From positions 47,526,513 through 47,590,512 of the forward strand of contig OZ024861.1 in assembly GCA_964017155.1 (NCBI GenBank): a DNA stretch of 64,000 nucleotides, read 5' to 3'. Shown piece after piece: positions 23,234-35,395 of the stretch; positions within the stretch are counted from its first letter, which is position 1, and the number at the start of each line of letters is the position of its first letter. The notes under the pieces were generated by a model that saw nothing but the letters and a program-made list of their open reading frames with translations, had not been told where the DNA came from and ran no database searches. The stretch comes from Oasisia sp. SBJ-2009. Taxonomy: Eukaryota > Annelida > Polychaeta > Sabellida > Siboglinidae. Both the position numbers and the translations under genes were made by a program.

Positions 23234-25376
23234 TTAAATCTGAATTCTCACAGAGACTACCAAAAGCATATTATACAATTCATATTTAAGGATGGCTACC
23301 ACTTCACCAAATAATTTACACTGTTGTACATTGTGTTGCCCATGTGCATCGCACACGCACAGGTTACAGCAACCCTGATTATAACAGGTGCAAAATATTG
23401 TGAATTTCATGTTTGCAGAGTTGCAACTACAAGCACGTGAACTGCATGGAGTAGTACTGTGGCATCCACAGTTTATTATACATAGTACCATCTCTGGGAC
23501 TAGTTCGACTTCATCAGGGAGGGTGACTGGTTGAAGGGACTTGTTTTGGTCATCCTTTACCCAACCATATTCCGTTGAGTCCAATGCGGGTGGGTTCTGC
23601 ATTTCCAGTGACTCTTTTAACATTTTCTTTGAATGCCTCAATTGTTGGTGGCAAGGTAGCCATACCTTTAACATTGTCTCCGACATTGTACTATAGTTTG
23701 TTTGTCCATAGCATGCGGAAATGAAAGACGTAACCAGTTGGATAACATATTCCATAGAATGCCCTGGTGCACCCAACAAGTTAAGTGAGTGCCCCGATCG
23801 AAGTGTTTTGAGTAAAGTGGCCTTTCCAATTCCAAAATAGGAGGCAACGGTGTCACAGCCAGAAAGTGCATGTGCCGGGAGTATTCCTTCGACTATCTCA
23901 GAATGCTTCTGCACAGTTTTGACTATAACAACCACCGTCCTTCCTTTGATGGGAGCTCCATCAATACAACATTCTTGAGATTTGCCATGTGATGATAATG
24001 CAGCAAGAGTACAAAGACTTCAGTGTCATCGGCAACAACAGTGATTTTGCTTTCTGCATTTTCCGCGGCACAACTCAAGACATGTTGGACAATGACGTTA
24101 TCTGCTTCTTCGTGTGAAGTTGCCAGATCTGCCCGTGAGATGACAACTCCACCTTCACTGATTTCGATTAGCACCGGATCTGCTCCTAATTTCTGATGTC
24201 GTGTGTTGTCCTCGGGAAACTTCTTATCCTGGACTAGATCATCAACTATCAGTTGCATCAGTTGCTTCATGGTTTTGGAAGAGGCTAGTTCTGTGCTGGA
24301 AGTTTACTGTTGACTTGCAAATGATGAACCCTACTGACACCAGTTGCCCTAGATCCTCTGGTAACACTCTTTGTGCTGTACTCGTAGTATATGTCAAATA
24401 GCATATACACGTCCTCGACCCGTAACCTTTTTCCTATGGCATATTTGAAGTTCGCTATATAGTCCTTGCCAAACCCATCAGCAGGCCTAGTAACTTCACA
24501 TAGTATTGCTGAGCCATCGAGCACAGTGACATTTGCACCACCAGCAACTCTATCAGACACCTAACCTTGGAGAAGGTAGCACAACACATATCTCGAATAG
24601 TTCACATGCCCCGCAACAAAGAGGTATGGTAGCATTTGCTTGTAGTTTGCCAGAAGAAGTGGCCAGTCAGCCCGTACGAACATCATGGTGAGCAGGACAG
24701 GTTTTATCAAGACCTTGACCCAAAGTTTGGTAGTTTGACTCTTGCTGACTTTGGTTTGGAGAATTTGCGTGAGGTCACCACTGCAATGTAGTGGTCTATC
24801 CTGAATGATTCCGCGAAGTGCCTCTTCAGCTACCATTAGTAAGGCTCTGACGTTCTGGATACACTTTTTCCAGTGAGCATTTTCGACACACCGCCAAACA
24901 CAGAGGACATTATACCTGACAGACCGGTATCAGCCATCAGTGTTCCGATAGATCCAATGAAGCTCATTAGAGAGTGCATCCCTCCCAACCTTAGAATAAC
25001 ATTTGAGAACCTTCCTGGATAAGTCCACTGAACTTCTAGAGCGACCCTGTACAGCTGCAGATCACAAGTAAAAATTACGATATGTTGCCCGATATTGTGT
25101 GTATACCTGTGCAAAGGCCATTGGTGTCATCATGGTATCTGGGTGTGGCGGGATCATGTCTATTAAGGGAAGGTAAACAGCCTTCGTTTTTGGTTGTGCT
25201 GAATGACCCAGTCGACGTGCAGCCCCAGTACTGTACTCATTGTACTCAGGACAATATAGTGTGTTGTTCATGTCTTGAAGGAACGCAAAGTCCATCTCAC
25301 TGTCTCTGCCCCTTGAAATTACTTGTTGTACCAGCATACGCAGGGGCTGAACTGATCGTTTGGGGGTGTATAACAC
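23234..25376 (-). pseudogene. XPG/FEN-like (PIN-fold) transposon protein with Cys cluster
   Basis: Read on the - strand in broken frames from 25376 to about 23330. Pieces in order: LRLGGMHSLMSFIGSIG, the first PIN-type acid in TVLDGSAILCEV, a FDIYYEYSTKS segment, HEEADNVIVQHVLS, VVADDTEVFVLLLHYHH and LPAHALSGCDTVASYFGIGK. The last resembles the GCD..GIGxK helix-hairpin-helix of FEN1/XPG nucleases. The C-terminal part is Cys-rich (CGCHSTTPCSSRACSCN, then CTCYNQGCCNLCVC), like CXC zinc domains. At least one frameshift (about 24840) and an in-frame stop (about 24560) interrupt it; a short intron may exist at about 25030-25110. XPG nuclease domains are known from Academ-type DNA transposons; assignment to that superfamily is my inference. 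Confidence 0.68.
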
Positions 25377-25708
25377 CTGTGGTCCTTTACCGTTTCATAT
25401 TTTTCCCAAGGTTGAATAGAATAGAAGATATACCAGTGCTTGTAAACTAGCAGCCATCTTGGATTTCTAGATGACATCATCAGGATGAACTTTGATCTGA
25501 TACAGATACAGATGTGTCTCCAAAATACCCAGTGATAGACACCTTCACGACTAATTTGGAGTAAATAGTTAAGGAGATATGCCAGTTTTAGTGTTACGGC
25601 GGCCATCTTGGCAGCCATCTTGGAAATTACCATTATGTAATACAATATTAACATAATACTTAGGTCTAGTGGATAGCTTGACCCCTAAAACCTAGGTATA
25701 GAGGCAAC
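25372..25708. repeat. Right inverted repeat of nested nuclease element
   Basis: Inverse partner of 22888-23218. It overlaps the start of the nuclease-like reading frame on the - strand. Confidence 0.82.
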
Positions 25709-26080
25709 GTATGGGACACTTGAGTAATACTGTCAGTGCAAGTGGTGATATGCTGGAGCGGAGCGGTGGAAGGTGGAAGGAGTGACGTCATAACTAGGTC
25801 AATGTCAAAGATCACACAGCGCCCCTGGTTGATAGGTTGTGAACTACAAAGCAGGCAGGTATAATTACACGTGGCGCCACTTTCGGATATGTCAAGAATT
25901 AATATTGCCAAAATGTGTGTTATATTTTTTTAAGTAGGTCATAGGGTTATATGTGATGCAGCGACCCCTGATGGAAGGTGGTGAACACATGGTGCTCCCT
26001 GGCGGATAGATGATGAACTAATTCCCCGAAAGTCGTGTCTTATTTTAAAACTTGGTCTAAAATAGTCAAAACGTCAAGAC

Positions 26081-26270
26081 GTGCCCCTGGAAGAGATGTC
26101 ATCAACTATACAATCGGGTATAGGTCAAATGCCATGATCAAAGGTCAACGTTAAGTCAAATGTCATGATCACTTTGTGCCCCTGGAAGAGATGTCATCAA
26201 CTATACAATCGGGTATAGGTTAAATGCCATGATCAAAGGTCAACGTTAAGTGAAATGTCATGATCACTTT
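26081..26270. repeat. 95-bp tandem duplication
   Basis: Two nearly identical units, each starting GTGCCCCTGGAAGAGATGTC and containing ATGATCAAAGGTCAACGTT; the second begins at 26176. Related CAGCGCCCCTGG and GCTCCCTGGCGG motifs lie just upstream. Confidence 0.9.
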
Positions 26271-27570
26271 CGGCACGTAGACCACTTGGGTCAAGCTCCT
26301 CACGTAGGTTACCTACACATCTTTGCGCATACGCAATATTATAATGTGTATCTCTACCGAGAATAGGTCTTAGATAAACACCATTGCGCATGCACAGTGT
26401 TGCAATTTTGCAGTGAGTCAATGCAACTGTTGTGGAACGGAGCGGAGCGAAGCGTAGGAAGGTCAAAGGTCACACATTACTGTGTCTTACTTTCACACTA
26501 TGATAAACTGGCCCCAACAAAGCGCCCTATGCAACGCCCACTCTCCTAGCAGTAATGTTGTGAACTACAAACATAATATTATATCAAATTAATAAAGTTA
26601 AATTTTCTGTCTTCCGGAAATAGATGATCCGTTTAGGTCATTTCGCGTGCGCGACGTTATATTTTCTATCTATCTCAAGCACAACACAATATTATACCAA
26701 GTGTAATTTTCAAGTGCCGTGTTGTGTTGCTTGGGCATACGTTGGGAAAGATATCAAATGTGGGCGAGAAATACCTGTCGGACTCTTTGTTGAAAACAAT
26801 GGTTGTGCACGAATGACACAGATGACTCAGAACAATATTTATGATGTGATTGATTAACACCTTGATTTGTTTTTATTTTATTACGATTGCGCAACACTTA
26901 GTGGGTGGGGTACATGTTCGGCTCGTGATTGCGTATAATGTAGCACTATTTTACTGTTGCTCTGCCTCGTCACTAGGTGAATGAATGTACATCATTTTTA
27001 TATATTACATAAATATATTGATTACATATTAAGGTAATTATAACTCCTGTTGGGTGACATCAACTGCGAAACCCAACTGATTCTTCGATATATTGTCCAA
27101 TGTTTTGTACCGGGCTTCCTAAAAAATAAATGTAGCAATACGATATTGCCATAAATATTAGTTCTCCTCATTCCTGATTATTTTATACTACATTTAAGTT
27201 TGTTGTTCTACATTTACCGTGAAAAGGTGGAAAGAAAAAGATATGCAACGCGGCCATTAAGAGACCACATACGCATGAATGTAAATGCAGTTTTCCGAGT
27301 GAGGTAAACTGATTTGAGAAGGTTGCCCTCTAGAATATTATTCAGGAAGGTTTGAAGTTTAGAAAATGACATGGCAACCAAAAATAGTACTTCGACCCCC
27401 GTGCGCCCCGACTAATAGTAAATGTTGAATATTTTAGCGCTTTGCTGCGATAGGTTTATCACTTTGTCGTAAGTCATCGTGGTACTTTCGTAACTTTCTA
27501 TGCGAAAACTATGGCGCCTTCAATCATAAAACGACAAACAGTTACAACATAACTACATAACATTAAGCAG

Positions 27571-27884
27571 ATGTGTTCAAAATGTGGCGTCAAAATGTAA
27601 ATTGTGCCACGGGTGGTATTGTAACTGTTCACGCACTCACTGAGACGAGGCGTAACCAGCATTGGAATCATGTCGACACATCTGCTGTTATTAACTGTTA
27701 TCCTGTCGAAATTTCAGACGACACCTCGTCGGAACCGGACCTCTATAATCGGGTGCGCGTGCTGTGCTGCGTGATGACGTCAGAGGAGAACCTCTACACG
27801 AAGGCTGTACACGTGCGCGCCACGTGGACGCGTCGCTTCAACAAAGTGTTGTTCGCGAGCGAGCACAACAACGCCATATTTCCA
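27571..27884 (+). pseudogene. C1GALT1: C1GALT1-like exon 2 fragment, 3' truncated
   Basis: Begins after acceptor CATTAAGCAG with the expected phase and reads without a stop through VRVLCCVMTS and TWTRRFNKVLFASEH, then stops matching after IFP at 27884, before the ADDD box. Tryptophan of LCWVM is Cys here. The Phe of RRFN places it in the gene A subfamily. Upstream sequence resembles the inverse of 60390-60480 rather than the usual intron 1. No catalytic residues remain, so it is dead. Confidence 0.87.
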
Positions 27885-28097
27885 TTGCCAGTACCGGGTT
27901 GCATGACAAGCACCCAAGTTAGGCGGTAAAATTAACCCCATCTCACAAGGTGTCACCCAAGTGACCGCTTGAGGCGGGTTGCACAACAGCCACCCAGATA
28001 CCGCCTAACTACGGGATACCAGCACGAATAACCGATATGCGGATTACCGCGTTTTGAGAACAAATCTTCCCTGAATTCCTTTCATCTCTCACACTCA
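27885..28097. other. Unassigned sequence after truncated exon
   Basis: Begins at the truncation breakpoint (GCCAGTACCGGGTTGCATGAC). It contains CACCCAAG and GGCGG motifs repeated around 27910-28010 and could be the end of the element whose Myb/SANT gene follows. No open frame of note. Confidence 0.35.
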
Positions 28098-28328
28098 TCG
28101 TGGCGGAAGCTGCGCGACAACAGCGTAATCGTAAGGACAACCTTTACCATGCTAAGATTGTGTCCTTAATACAGGCATACGGCCAAAGATAAGAACTGTT
28201 ACAAGGCCGTTTCAAATCAACCTTGTCAAACACGGACAGAAAAAGGGATGGAATGCTATGACGGCAGAGGTCAACGCTCTATCGACGACGTTGCGGAGTG
28301 TGGATGACCTGAAGAAAAGCTGGCAATG
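28098..28328 (+). pseudogene. Myb/SANT-like DNA-binding protein fragment
   Basis: The + strand codes KDNLYHAKIVSLIQAYG, a stop, ELLQGRFKST, then after a frame change AEVNALSTTLRSVDDLKKSW. This is the trihelix Myb/SANT-like domain that Harbinger-type transposons encode as their second protein and that several host genes derive from. A stop and a frameshift make it a relic. No Harbinger nuclease gene seen nearby. Confidence 0.6.
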
Positions 28329-28379
28329 AGCTCATGTTTGTGTTTTCTGTTAATACATATTTCAATAAATCATCATTAT

Positions 28380-28640
28380 TGTGTGGCCATAGTGTCCCGT
28401 GGTTTGGGCGAAGGCTTCAGCATGCTGCTTCCATATCTACCTATCTTGCGCTATCCTCTGCAAGATGGTACCCTACCAGTAGTCGTTTACTTCGTCTCTC
28501 CGACGTCTCGCCGGTCTTCCTCTGGGTTTTTCCTTTCGTAGGGTTTCCAGGTGGTGATACGCAGTGTCCATCGGTTATCTCGTATGCTGCTGCCTTTACT
28601 GACCATGTCCATGTCCTTTTTTTGACTTGTTCAATCACGT
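28380..28640 (-). pseudogene. RTE-type LINE C-terminal fragment
   Basis: On the - strand one reads GHVARREDHRW-like and ITTWKPYERK followed by RGRPARR and W.GTI-like segments: the basic tail (W.P...KR.RGRP..RW) that ends RTE-clade reverse transcriptase proteins. Frame breaks are present. No other part of the element adjoins. Confidence 0.55.
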
Positions 28641-28699
28641 ATGGAACTTAGGTCTTTTCTCGCCCCAATCACTGCACCTTTGTGGGTTGGCTTTCGACC

Positions 28700-29460
28700 C
28701 AACACTGCTTACCTGATTCATAGAGTGACAAGATGCAGAGGTTACACGGGTGCCTGTGTTGGACTTCCCAATCCCACATTTTGGCAAAGATATTTGTCAT
28801 CACTCAAATAGGATCAAAGTACACAAAGTGCAGGAATCCGCTGGTTCCGCCGTAGGTGATATAAGTATCCACCAGGGCGACCAGGCTGCAATCCAAGGTG
28901 TGAAAGGCAAAAACAAATTATAACCTATAATGTGCTTTATTGCAACTGGACTAAGATCAAGTTGCGGGCTGCAGCCAACCAAGCAATTTATCTAGTGATT
29001 TTCCACTAGGTAGTCGGAAGTGTATATCTGAACTCTGTTGTTTTATGAACTGAAAAATGTGAGGACATTTCCTATGCTGACCCCCTCAGGCTGAAAAGTG
29101 GGGGACGCATCCCCTCGTCCCCCACCGATCGACGCCCAGCTGTGTAGAACTTCCCAATCCAACATTTTGGCAAAGAAATTTGTCACTCAAATGGGAATAA
29201 GTTACACAAAGTGCATGAATCCGCCGCTTCTGTCGTAGGCGAAAAGCATCAAGCAGGTGAGGAGTGAAAGTGCAACACAAATTTCATCATTTATAATGTA
29301 CTAATTGGCTAGAACCTATTTATAATATCAACACAAGGTTGCAAACAGATAGAGCCCGGCAGCGGCACAGCCCGGCATGACGATTATTTACTAAAGCAAG
29401 ATCAAGTTGCGCGCTGTGCCCAGCCAAGCAATTTATCTAGTCGATTTTTTAATGGGTGGT
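28700..29460 (-). repeat. Dispersed repeat, inverted relative to 36500-38160
   Basis: Shares in inverse orientation with 36500-38160 the blocks TTTTGGCAAAGAAATTTGTC, CACAAAGTGCATGAATCCGC, CGCCTACGACAGAAGCGG (inverse), AAGCAATTTATCTAGT and the GGGGGAC segment. Several sub-blocks occur twice within each side. No protein signature recognised. Confidence 0.6.
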
Positions 29461-29844
29461 CGGAACTTCATATTGCGAGTCTATTGTCTAGGTAGCGGTG
29501 TAACGGAATACAACATCGAGCGGTCCAGAACGTCGAACTGGCGTAACCTCAGGTGGCCGATCACCTTTGACCCCGTGCCAGAATGTCGAGACTGAGTTCG
29601 TGACCCCCGCGGCGACTGTGTTACATAATAAATAATGTCTGCGCGCTGTAGCGTCTACCTACCTTTCGATCTCCTATTGCTACACCTCGTAAAGCCATGA
29701 CAACTGATCTGTCAAGTAAAATATCACATCGTGGATTTATTACATGTATGCTGCACAAAATTGCTGTGTGATCAAACATTGAAATTGCTGTCATTTATAT
29801 AAAAAAGTCACGATGTGCACTCATTTTCACGCGTATACATTATG

Positions 29845-29849
<5 letters not shown>

Positions 29850-29893
<44 letters not shown>
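29850..29893. repeat. (AT)n microsatellite
   Basis: About 22 AT units followed by a short AC run. The surrounding 29460-30600 is AT-rich with no gene I can support. Confidence 0.93.
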
Positions 29894-29901
<8 letters not shown>

Positions 29902-30165
29902 TTTATATATAATATCGTAATAATGTTCTTCCCATATATTGTTCTGTTTATATTATTAATATTGTATGTTATCTGCCTTCATTTAATTTATATATGTTAT
30001 TGTAAAGAGCAACAATAAATTAGATTTGTGTTACACTGTCTTGTTTTTCCTTGCAGTTTAGTTTGGGCAATTTTAACATGGCGTTACATGTGACTTTTTG
30101 GCTCTTTCGACACTTTTACGTCAAAAATCTATTATTGATCAATCTAAAATATTTTAGGCATATTT

Positions 30166-30196
30166 GCCACACTGTAACTTGGGGTTACAGTGTGGC
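30166..30196. repeat. Perfect 13-bp stem hairpin
   Basis: GCCACACTGTAAC and its complement flank TTGGG. It lies in an open frame (30051-30341) that has no recognisable domain. Could be a terminator-like fold or a transposon scar; nothing decides. Confidence 0.6.
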
Positions 30197-30598
30197 ACTT
30201 CTAAATGTAAAAATTATGCTAAATCTTAAAACTATGCTGCCATATTTTAATGTCATTTGTTACAAAATGATACCTTTAATTTGTAGTATTATGATAATTG
30301 GATACCTTGACTATCAATCCAGTTTTAAATTATTCATTTAGTACATGAGAAAGTTGCCCCTTTATTAATAATAACAATACTTGGAGAGTGGATAGCAGTA
30401 ATCAGTTAGAACACTAGATAGTGACACAGCAACAGAAAAAGAATGACACATGGGGATTCCGTGGGGTAATGAAAGTAATCATGTTTACATTCTAACGAAT
30501 CGTACTCGTACTCGAGTACATTCTAAAGTAATCATACTCACACTCAAACTCAAGTACATTTGTTTTCTGTCTGATTACTCATACTCGTACTTGCAAGT

Positions 30599-30643
30599 CT
30601 ATATATATATATGTATATATGTATATATGTATATATATATATG

Positions 30644-30679
<36 letters not shown>

Positions 30680-30687
30680 ATATAGAT

Positions 30688-30766
<79 letters not shown>
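30599..30766. repeat. (TA)n microsatellite with ATGTAT variants
   Basis: Long TA-rich tract, with GTATATAT variants at the left and a pure TA core. Confidence 0.95.
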
Positions 30767-30904
30767 AGTGTATATGTATGTATACACTCAAAATATGTAC
30801 AAATCTACCTTTGTGAGCTTCGGGAAGGGCACTCCTACATTGACAAATCTTAACCAAAAATCAACGTAAACATTTGCACTAAGCAGACATTTCAAAGGGA
30901 AGTA

Positions 30905-31500
30905 TGACTCATACCACGAGCCGTGGCACAACACTTGCCCAATTATGTTTTCTGTTATAGATCTATATCAATGAGACAACGTCACTTCTAATGTCCGGCA
31001 TTTTGCCGATGATTTCATCCTGTACAAATGTATCAACGACAGCAATGACGCAGAAGACTTTCAATCTTACCTGTAGAATCTGGTGGTGTAGAGGTCTGCA
31101 ACTTGGCAGATGCATTTTAATGTTTAAAAATGTTCAGTCATGTATCCAAAATAGCCACAATTGATACATATCTGGCATTCGATCAAGTAGAGAGCGAAAC
31201 ACAATGACGAGTAGCTTGTATTCAATGCGGTAGTTCATGGGTAACCAGCCGATTGGTTCGTCAACAGGATTAGAAGAATATAATACGGTAACCCAACACC
31301 TAACGAGCCTTTGCTCGAGCAATGCATACGTCATACTTCGCCAGTCACGCGCCTCACCCGCAGCACAACTCTGGCCGCTTCCAAAAAAAAACATTACTAG
31401 TGTATAATATCACTGACGCATTCGTCGATTTTTCGTTGTGCATCTGCGTGACTCGATGGCGGACACTCATCGCACAATTGAATGTCGTCTGCATATGTAT
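30905..31500. pseudogene. Second copy of the chimeric LINE fragment
   Basis: Matches 5450-6008 throughout: GACTCATACCACGAGCCGTG, FADDFILYKCINDSNDAED on +, then the - strand C-terminal segment (WLPMNYRIEYKLLVIVFRS) and the stretch CTGCGTGACTCGATGGCGG. It continues past the point where the 6009-7898 LINE is inserted in the first copy, so it is the empty allele for that insertion. Confidence 0.78.
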
Positions 31501-31790
31501 GACAGCGGATCTGGTGACGATATAACATATCTACCAGTCTCAGTATACCATCAATAGAGACAGCCTGGGAACGTACATCACCACCCGTACTTAGGCGTGG
31601 TGTTCTCTGATGATCTCAGACGGAACATTCACATATCCCATCTAGCTGCCAAATCAAATATTGTAATAGGTTTAATTATGTTAAATATATACCAATGCTC
31701 AGACAAAACTAAACAATCTGCTTAGTTTACATTAGTTCTTCCTATAACCTTGAATACATGAGCGTTGCTTGGGGCTCGTACACCATGTAT
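31490..31790 (+). pseudogene. LINE reverse transcriptase thumb-region fragment
   Basis: The + strand codes LGVVFSDDLRRNIHISHLAA, then KSNIVIGLIML, and further on a LEYMSVAWGSYT segment, typical of the region after RT motif C (LGV.D...W..HI, then VLEYA..W). Broken by stops. The start of the same segment remains at 7899-7946, right of the inserted LINE. Confidence 0.65.
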
Positions 31791-31794
31791 ATAT

Positions 31795-33130
31795 ATATAT
31801 ACGAATACGAATACATTTATTTCAGGTAAAAACCCATATACAATTGGTACATACATTAAAACATCTAAATAGCCTGTTAAAGATCCAATATGTTAAAAAA
31901 TTATTAGATAAAAAAAAAATAAGGTTATAAGTTAGATAATGTAAAATTGTAGAAAAACAGATAAAATAATGAGCAATATACAGGATGTAATTGTAAAATA
32001 AATATGCAATTAGTTCATGTAAATAAACACCTTTTGAAAAGTAAGTTATATAAACAACTTATTGACTTTAAAAATATATGTATATAATAAATAAATAATA
32101 AAGTTATATGCTAGACATGATGACTATCTTACAGATTTATTGTGTACAATGAATTGGCCCAGCTAATCCACATTGGGCCATTTACTATTTCAAAGCAATT
32201 GTACATAACCCTAATCAAGTCATTATTTATGTTAAAAATGCGTCTTTTAAAACCATAAATGCTCTTACGCAATAGGGCGTCAAATGTATCAATACCATTA
32301 TTAGCAAACATGCCACTCGCGCTGTCCCGTCGGCTATATCCCAAAATCCGTCTATGCATATTGTTGTAGGCAACTTTAGCTTTCAAATAAGAGCCCTTAT
32401 TAAAGTTAACCCATAATTGGCAACAATAAGTTGTACAACAATACGCATGAAACAGATGTAGTCTAACACCCACGGAACAGTGGTGAAATTTTCTGATAAT
32501 GCTATTTGACCTAGCATAAAAATTACGTAGATGTCTTAAAATATCTCCGTCATCTTTCAGGTCATTGCATATTATCACACCTAAATATTTTGCTTCTTTG
32601 ACATATGCAAGCTTGTTTAAGTTCATATACATATCTGGACATTTCAGGTTAAAACCACGTGGTTTGAAGACCATACATAATGACTTGATAGGGTTATATT
32701 CAACATCATTTTCAAAGCCAAACTGTGCACATATGTTCAGCAAACGCTGAAGCCCACTAGGACTGGGAGCAATAACACATATGTCATCGGCATAGAACAC
32801 ATGGTTAGTGCAGTAGTTGTGTATATGACAACCTGTACCAGCACTATTTAGCATATTGCTCAGATCATCAATGTATACGATAAATAAATATGGGGACAAA
32901 ATCCCACCTTGTCGAACACCATTCGAAACATTAAAAAACTCTGATGTTGTACAACCCCATTTGACACAGAATGTTTGGGTTCTGTACCAATACAACAGAA
33001 TACGTACAAGTATAACAGGCACACCTCGGTTAAGCAATTTTCTAAAAAGCGTCCAATGGTTGACTCTGTCGAATGCTTTTGACGCGTCTAAAAAGCATGA
33101 ATACACCGGGCTATTGTTACTTTTATAGTA
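31795..33130 (-). mobile_element. 5'-truncated LINE with open RT frame
   Basis: The - strand frame 33106-32129 (325 aa) encodes RT motif A (FLDASKAFDRVNH), motif B (NGVRQGGILSPYLF), motif C (VFYADDICVIAPS) and the downstream YLGVIICNDLKDDGDI segment with no stop. The endonuclease and RT fingers are missing. The 3' part to about 31795 would be the UTR, ending in GTATTC-like repeats. Unlike the LINE at 6009 it has VRQGG rather than VPQGT at motif B, so it belongs to a different clade. Confidence 0.85.
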
Positions 33131-33134
33131 TTTT

Positions 33135-33312
<178 letters not shown>

Positions 33313-33319
33313 GTAACAT

Positions 33320-33321
<2 letters not shown>

Positions 33322-33381
<60 letters not shown>

Positions 33382-33500
33382 CGTGTTCGTGTTCGTGTTC
33401 GTGTGCGTGTTCGTGTGCGTGTGCGTGTGCGTGGGCGTGGGCGTGGGCGTGGGCGTGGGCGTGGGCGTGGGCGTGTGCGTGTGCGTGAGCGTGTATGTAT
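33322..33500. repeat. (TG)n, TTCGTG and GGGCGT repeats
   Basis: TG run grading into TTCGTG hexamers and then GGGCGT hexamers. Equivalent in position to 7947-8334 upstream of gene A, but with different hexamer variants. Confidence 0.95.
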
Positions 33501-33830
33501 TACATGTTTGTTAGGATGCCGGATGACACCTTCCAGTGCAAAATCCTGTCTACGCCGCTGCATAAGAACAACCATAAAGCATATGTGAGTGGAATTGTAG
33601 CAAAATGCCAGCCGCTATTTAGCAAGAGTCGTGACTCTTTCCGTCTGTTAGTTTGAGCTACATGCGGCGAGTTCATATTTGTTGCATGTCCCGTTCTCTT
33701 GCTTGTTTTTTACGGTGTCTTTGCAGCTAGGATTGTCCCGAAGCTACGTAATTGTAAACTACACTCCAAAAAAATTCTTTCTAGTTGATAGCTTCGCCGC
33801 AGTCACGTGTCTTGCTAGTGCGCAGAGACC

Positions 33831-33848
33831 ATGACAAGCCGCGTTTAA
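33831..33848 (+). promoter_or_regulatory. Short upstream ORF before gene B start
   Basis: Five-codon frame (MTSRV) from ATG in context ACCATG, counterpart of 8620-8637. The second-to-last codons differ (GTG versus GTT), yet both remain open and stop at the same place. Confidence 0.35.
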
Positions 33849-33870
33849 GTTTCGCACGGTCAGTAAACTA

Positions 33871-34153
33871 ATGTTGCTCGCAATGGCAAGAACTATGGTG
33901 TTCAGAACGAGGTTGCCGAAAAGAACTGTGTGGAATTTCACCGCAGGGCTACTGACTGGATTAATGATGTTGTATTTGATCGCGTCAAATGAACGTTGCC
34001 TCTACGTTGATGAAAACGACGTAGGAAAGAGCAACCGTTCGGTCGATGCACACGCTACATCGATAAGACGAAGTACTGTAGCGTTGAAAACTTCACAACA
34101 CCATCAGCGTGTTTTACACAACGATCTAAAAGATGGAAGAATACCCGCCAAAG
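33871..34153 (+). CDS. C1GALT1: C1GALT1-like gene B, exon 1 (membrane anchor and stem)
   Basis: Codes 94 residues plus one base: basic tail, signal anchor at about residues 20-38 (VWNFTAGLLTGLMMLYLI) and a stem with VLHNDLKDGRIPAK. The donor AAAG/GTACGT and phase 1 equal those of gene A, and the phase fits exon 2 at 42361. The stem carries 19 residues (57 bases, around SVDAHATSIRRSTVALKTS) absent from gene A. As in gene A, Met9 at 33895 has the better start context. Intron 1 spans 8.2 kb and holds LINE, MITE and palindrome sequences. The complete protein would be 408 aa. Confidence 0.8.
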
Positions 34154-35395
34154 GTACGTTTCTATCATTGTTAAACGTCAAGATTGTATCCATTGTAATA
34201 GAAAGAATCAAACATCATAACGCTTGTTATATAAAAACTAAAAAAAAGACAATAAGTCAAACTACAGACCAGTGATGCATAAATTATTAAAAAGAATCTA
34301 AGGATCATATTACGGTAGAATGGTTTGTTCAACATAACTGGATAAATCTATCTCAACATGTTTCTTTTGAAAATATTACTAAGTGGGTGGACGAGGAACC
34401 AACAGTAAGTATCATCTACTTAGACGCACAACGCTTTTAACGAAACTCCCCATAAAATATTTCTGCTGGTGATGGCGACACATTTTGTTTTTAAATGGCT
34501 CACTTAAAGCGACATGATAAGTTCGTGGCTTTTTATTTTTATTGCAAAATAATGTCATACGATATAAATTATACCTATTATAGCGTAGAGTTGTCATTCG
34601 TAATGGCATAAAGTCAGTTTTTATGTGTGAATGCGATTGATATGTGTGGGTGTTTTATTCCATGGGCGTTACATTTGTTATAAAAACATAGTATACATTT
34701 GTAGTAATATGATGTGTGCACATCATAAGATTAGACAAGAGACATCCTATTATTAAAAAATCTGTATAGCAAATAACAACTAATTAACTTACTGCCACAC
34801 CCAGCCAGGTGCACAGCTCCCAGTTGATAAATGTCAAAAGATGGGTGTCACTCCAACCACGTGGGTGTCACTCCACATATAAGGATATAACATGACAATA
34901 AAGACAACAATTTATCTAAGTATCCCACTTTGTGATTTTACTTCCATTTCGTCTATATAAAGACATTAATGTTATGCCTATATGGTAGAATTTTGTTTAT
35001 TTAATAACTTATGCTTTTTATCTCCTGCATAACTAGTCATGCCATGTTACTTTTACAAGATAAACTGTGTTACATGAACGCCACGATGGATTGCGAGCGT
35101 TATATGTAGCTTCGCCCCCGTCGGGTCACGACCTCGCTCTTCCGGAATTTGAGTGACAACGCGGCGATTTGAGTGACAGCGTCTGGATTCTTATCAATAT
35201 TCGACGTTTAACATTACGAAGTCAGTTTTGCTTCGTTCAAACATTTATTATATTGGCGGTCAGGACGCTACAATAGTTATAACTGATTAACATGATTTTG
35301 CAATAGCAATAAAAAGCCACGAACTGATCATGTCGCTTTAAAATATTGGCCGTGGATATTGCACCGACAGTCGCACGACTATTGCACCGACATTC

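Larger units (their letters stand above)
20046..27414. mobile_element. 7.4-kb composite element with long terminal inverted repeats
   Basis: The left end TAGTCGGGGGGCACGGAGG and the inverse of the right end TAGTCGGGGCGCACGGGGG begin inverted repeats of roughly 700-850 bp (20046-20895 and about 26705-27414). These include GGTTGCCCTCTC-like sequence, AGATATGCAACG inverse, ATCAATATATTTATGTAA and the hairpin near 20846-20875. A TA on each side could be the target duplication, but this is not certain. Between the arms lie an AT tract, a nested nuclease-encoding element and a 95-bp tandem duplication. It lies downstream of a C1GALT1 exon 2 fragment. Confidence 0.72.

Noticed and set aside
28326..28651. 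Forward frames at 28326-28651 as a secreted or membrane protein
   Set aside because: The opposite strand carries a recognisable RTE-type LINE C-terminus; the forward frames are its shadow.
30450..30816. Tyr/Ile-rich frames
   Set aside because: Translations of AT microsatellites; also at 21306-21506, 29815-30018 and 44109-44405.
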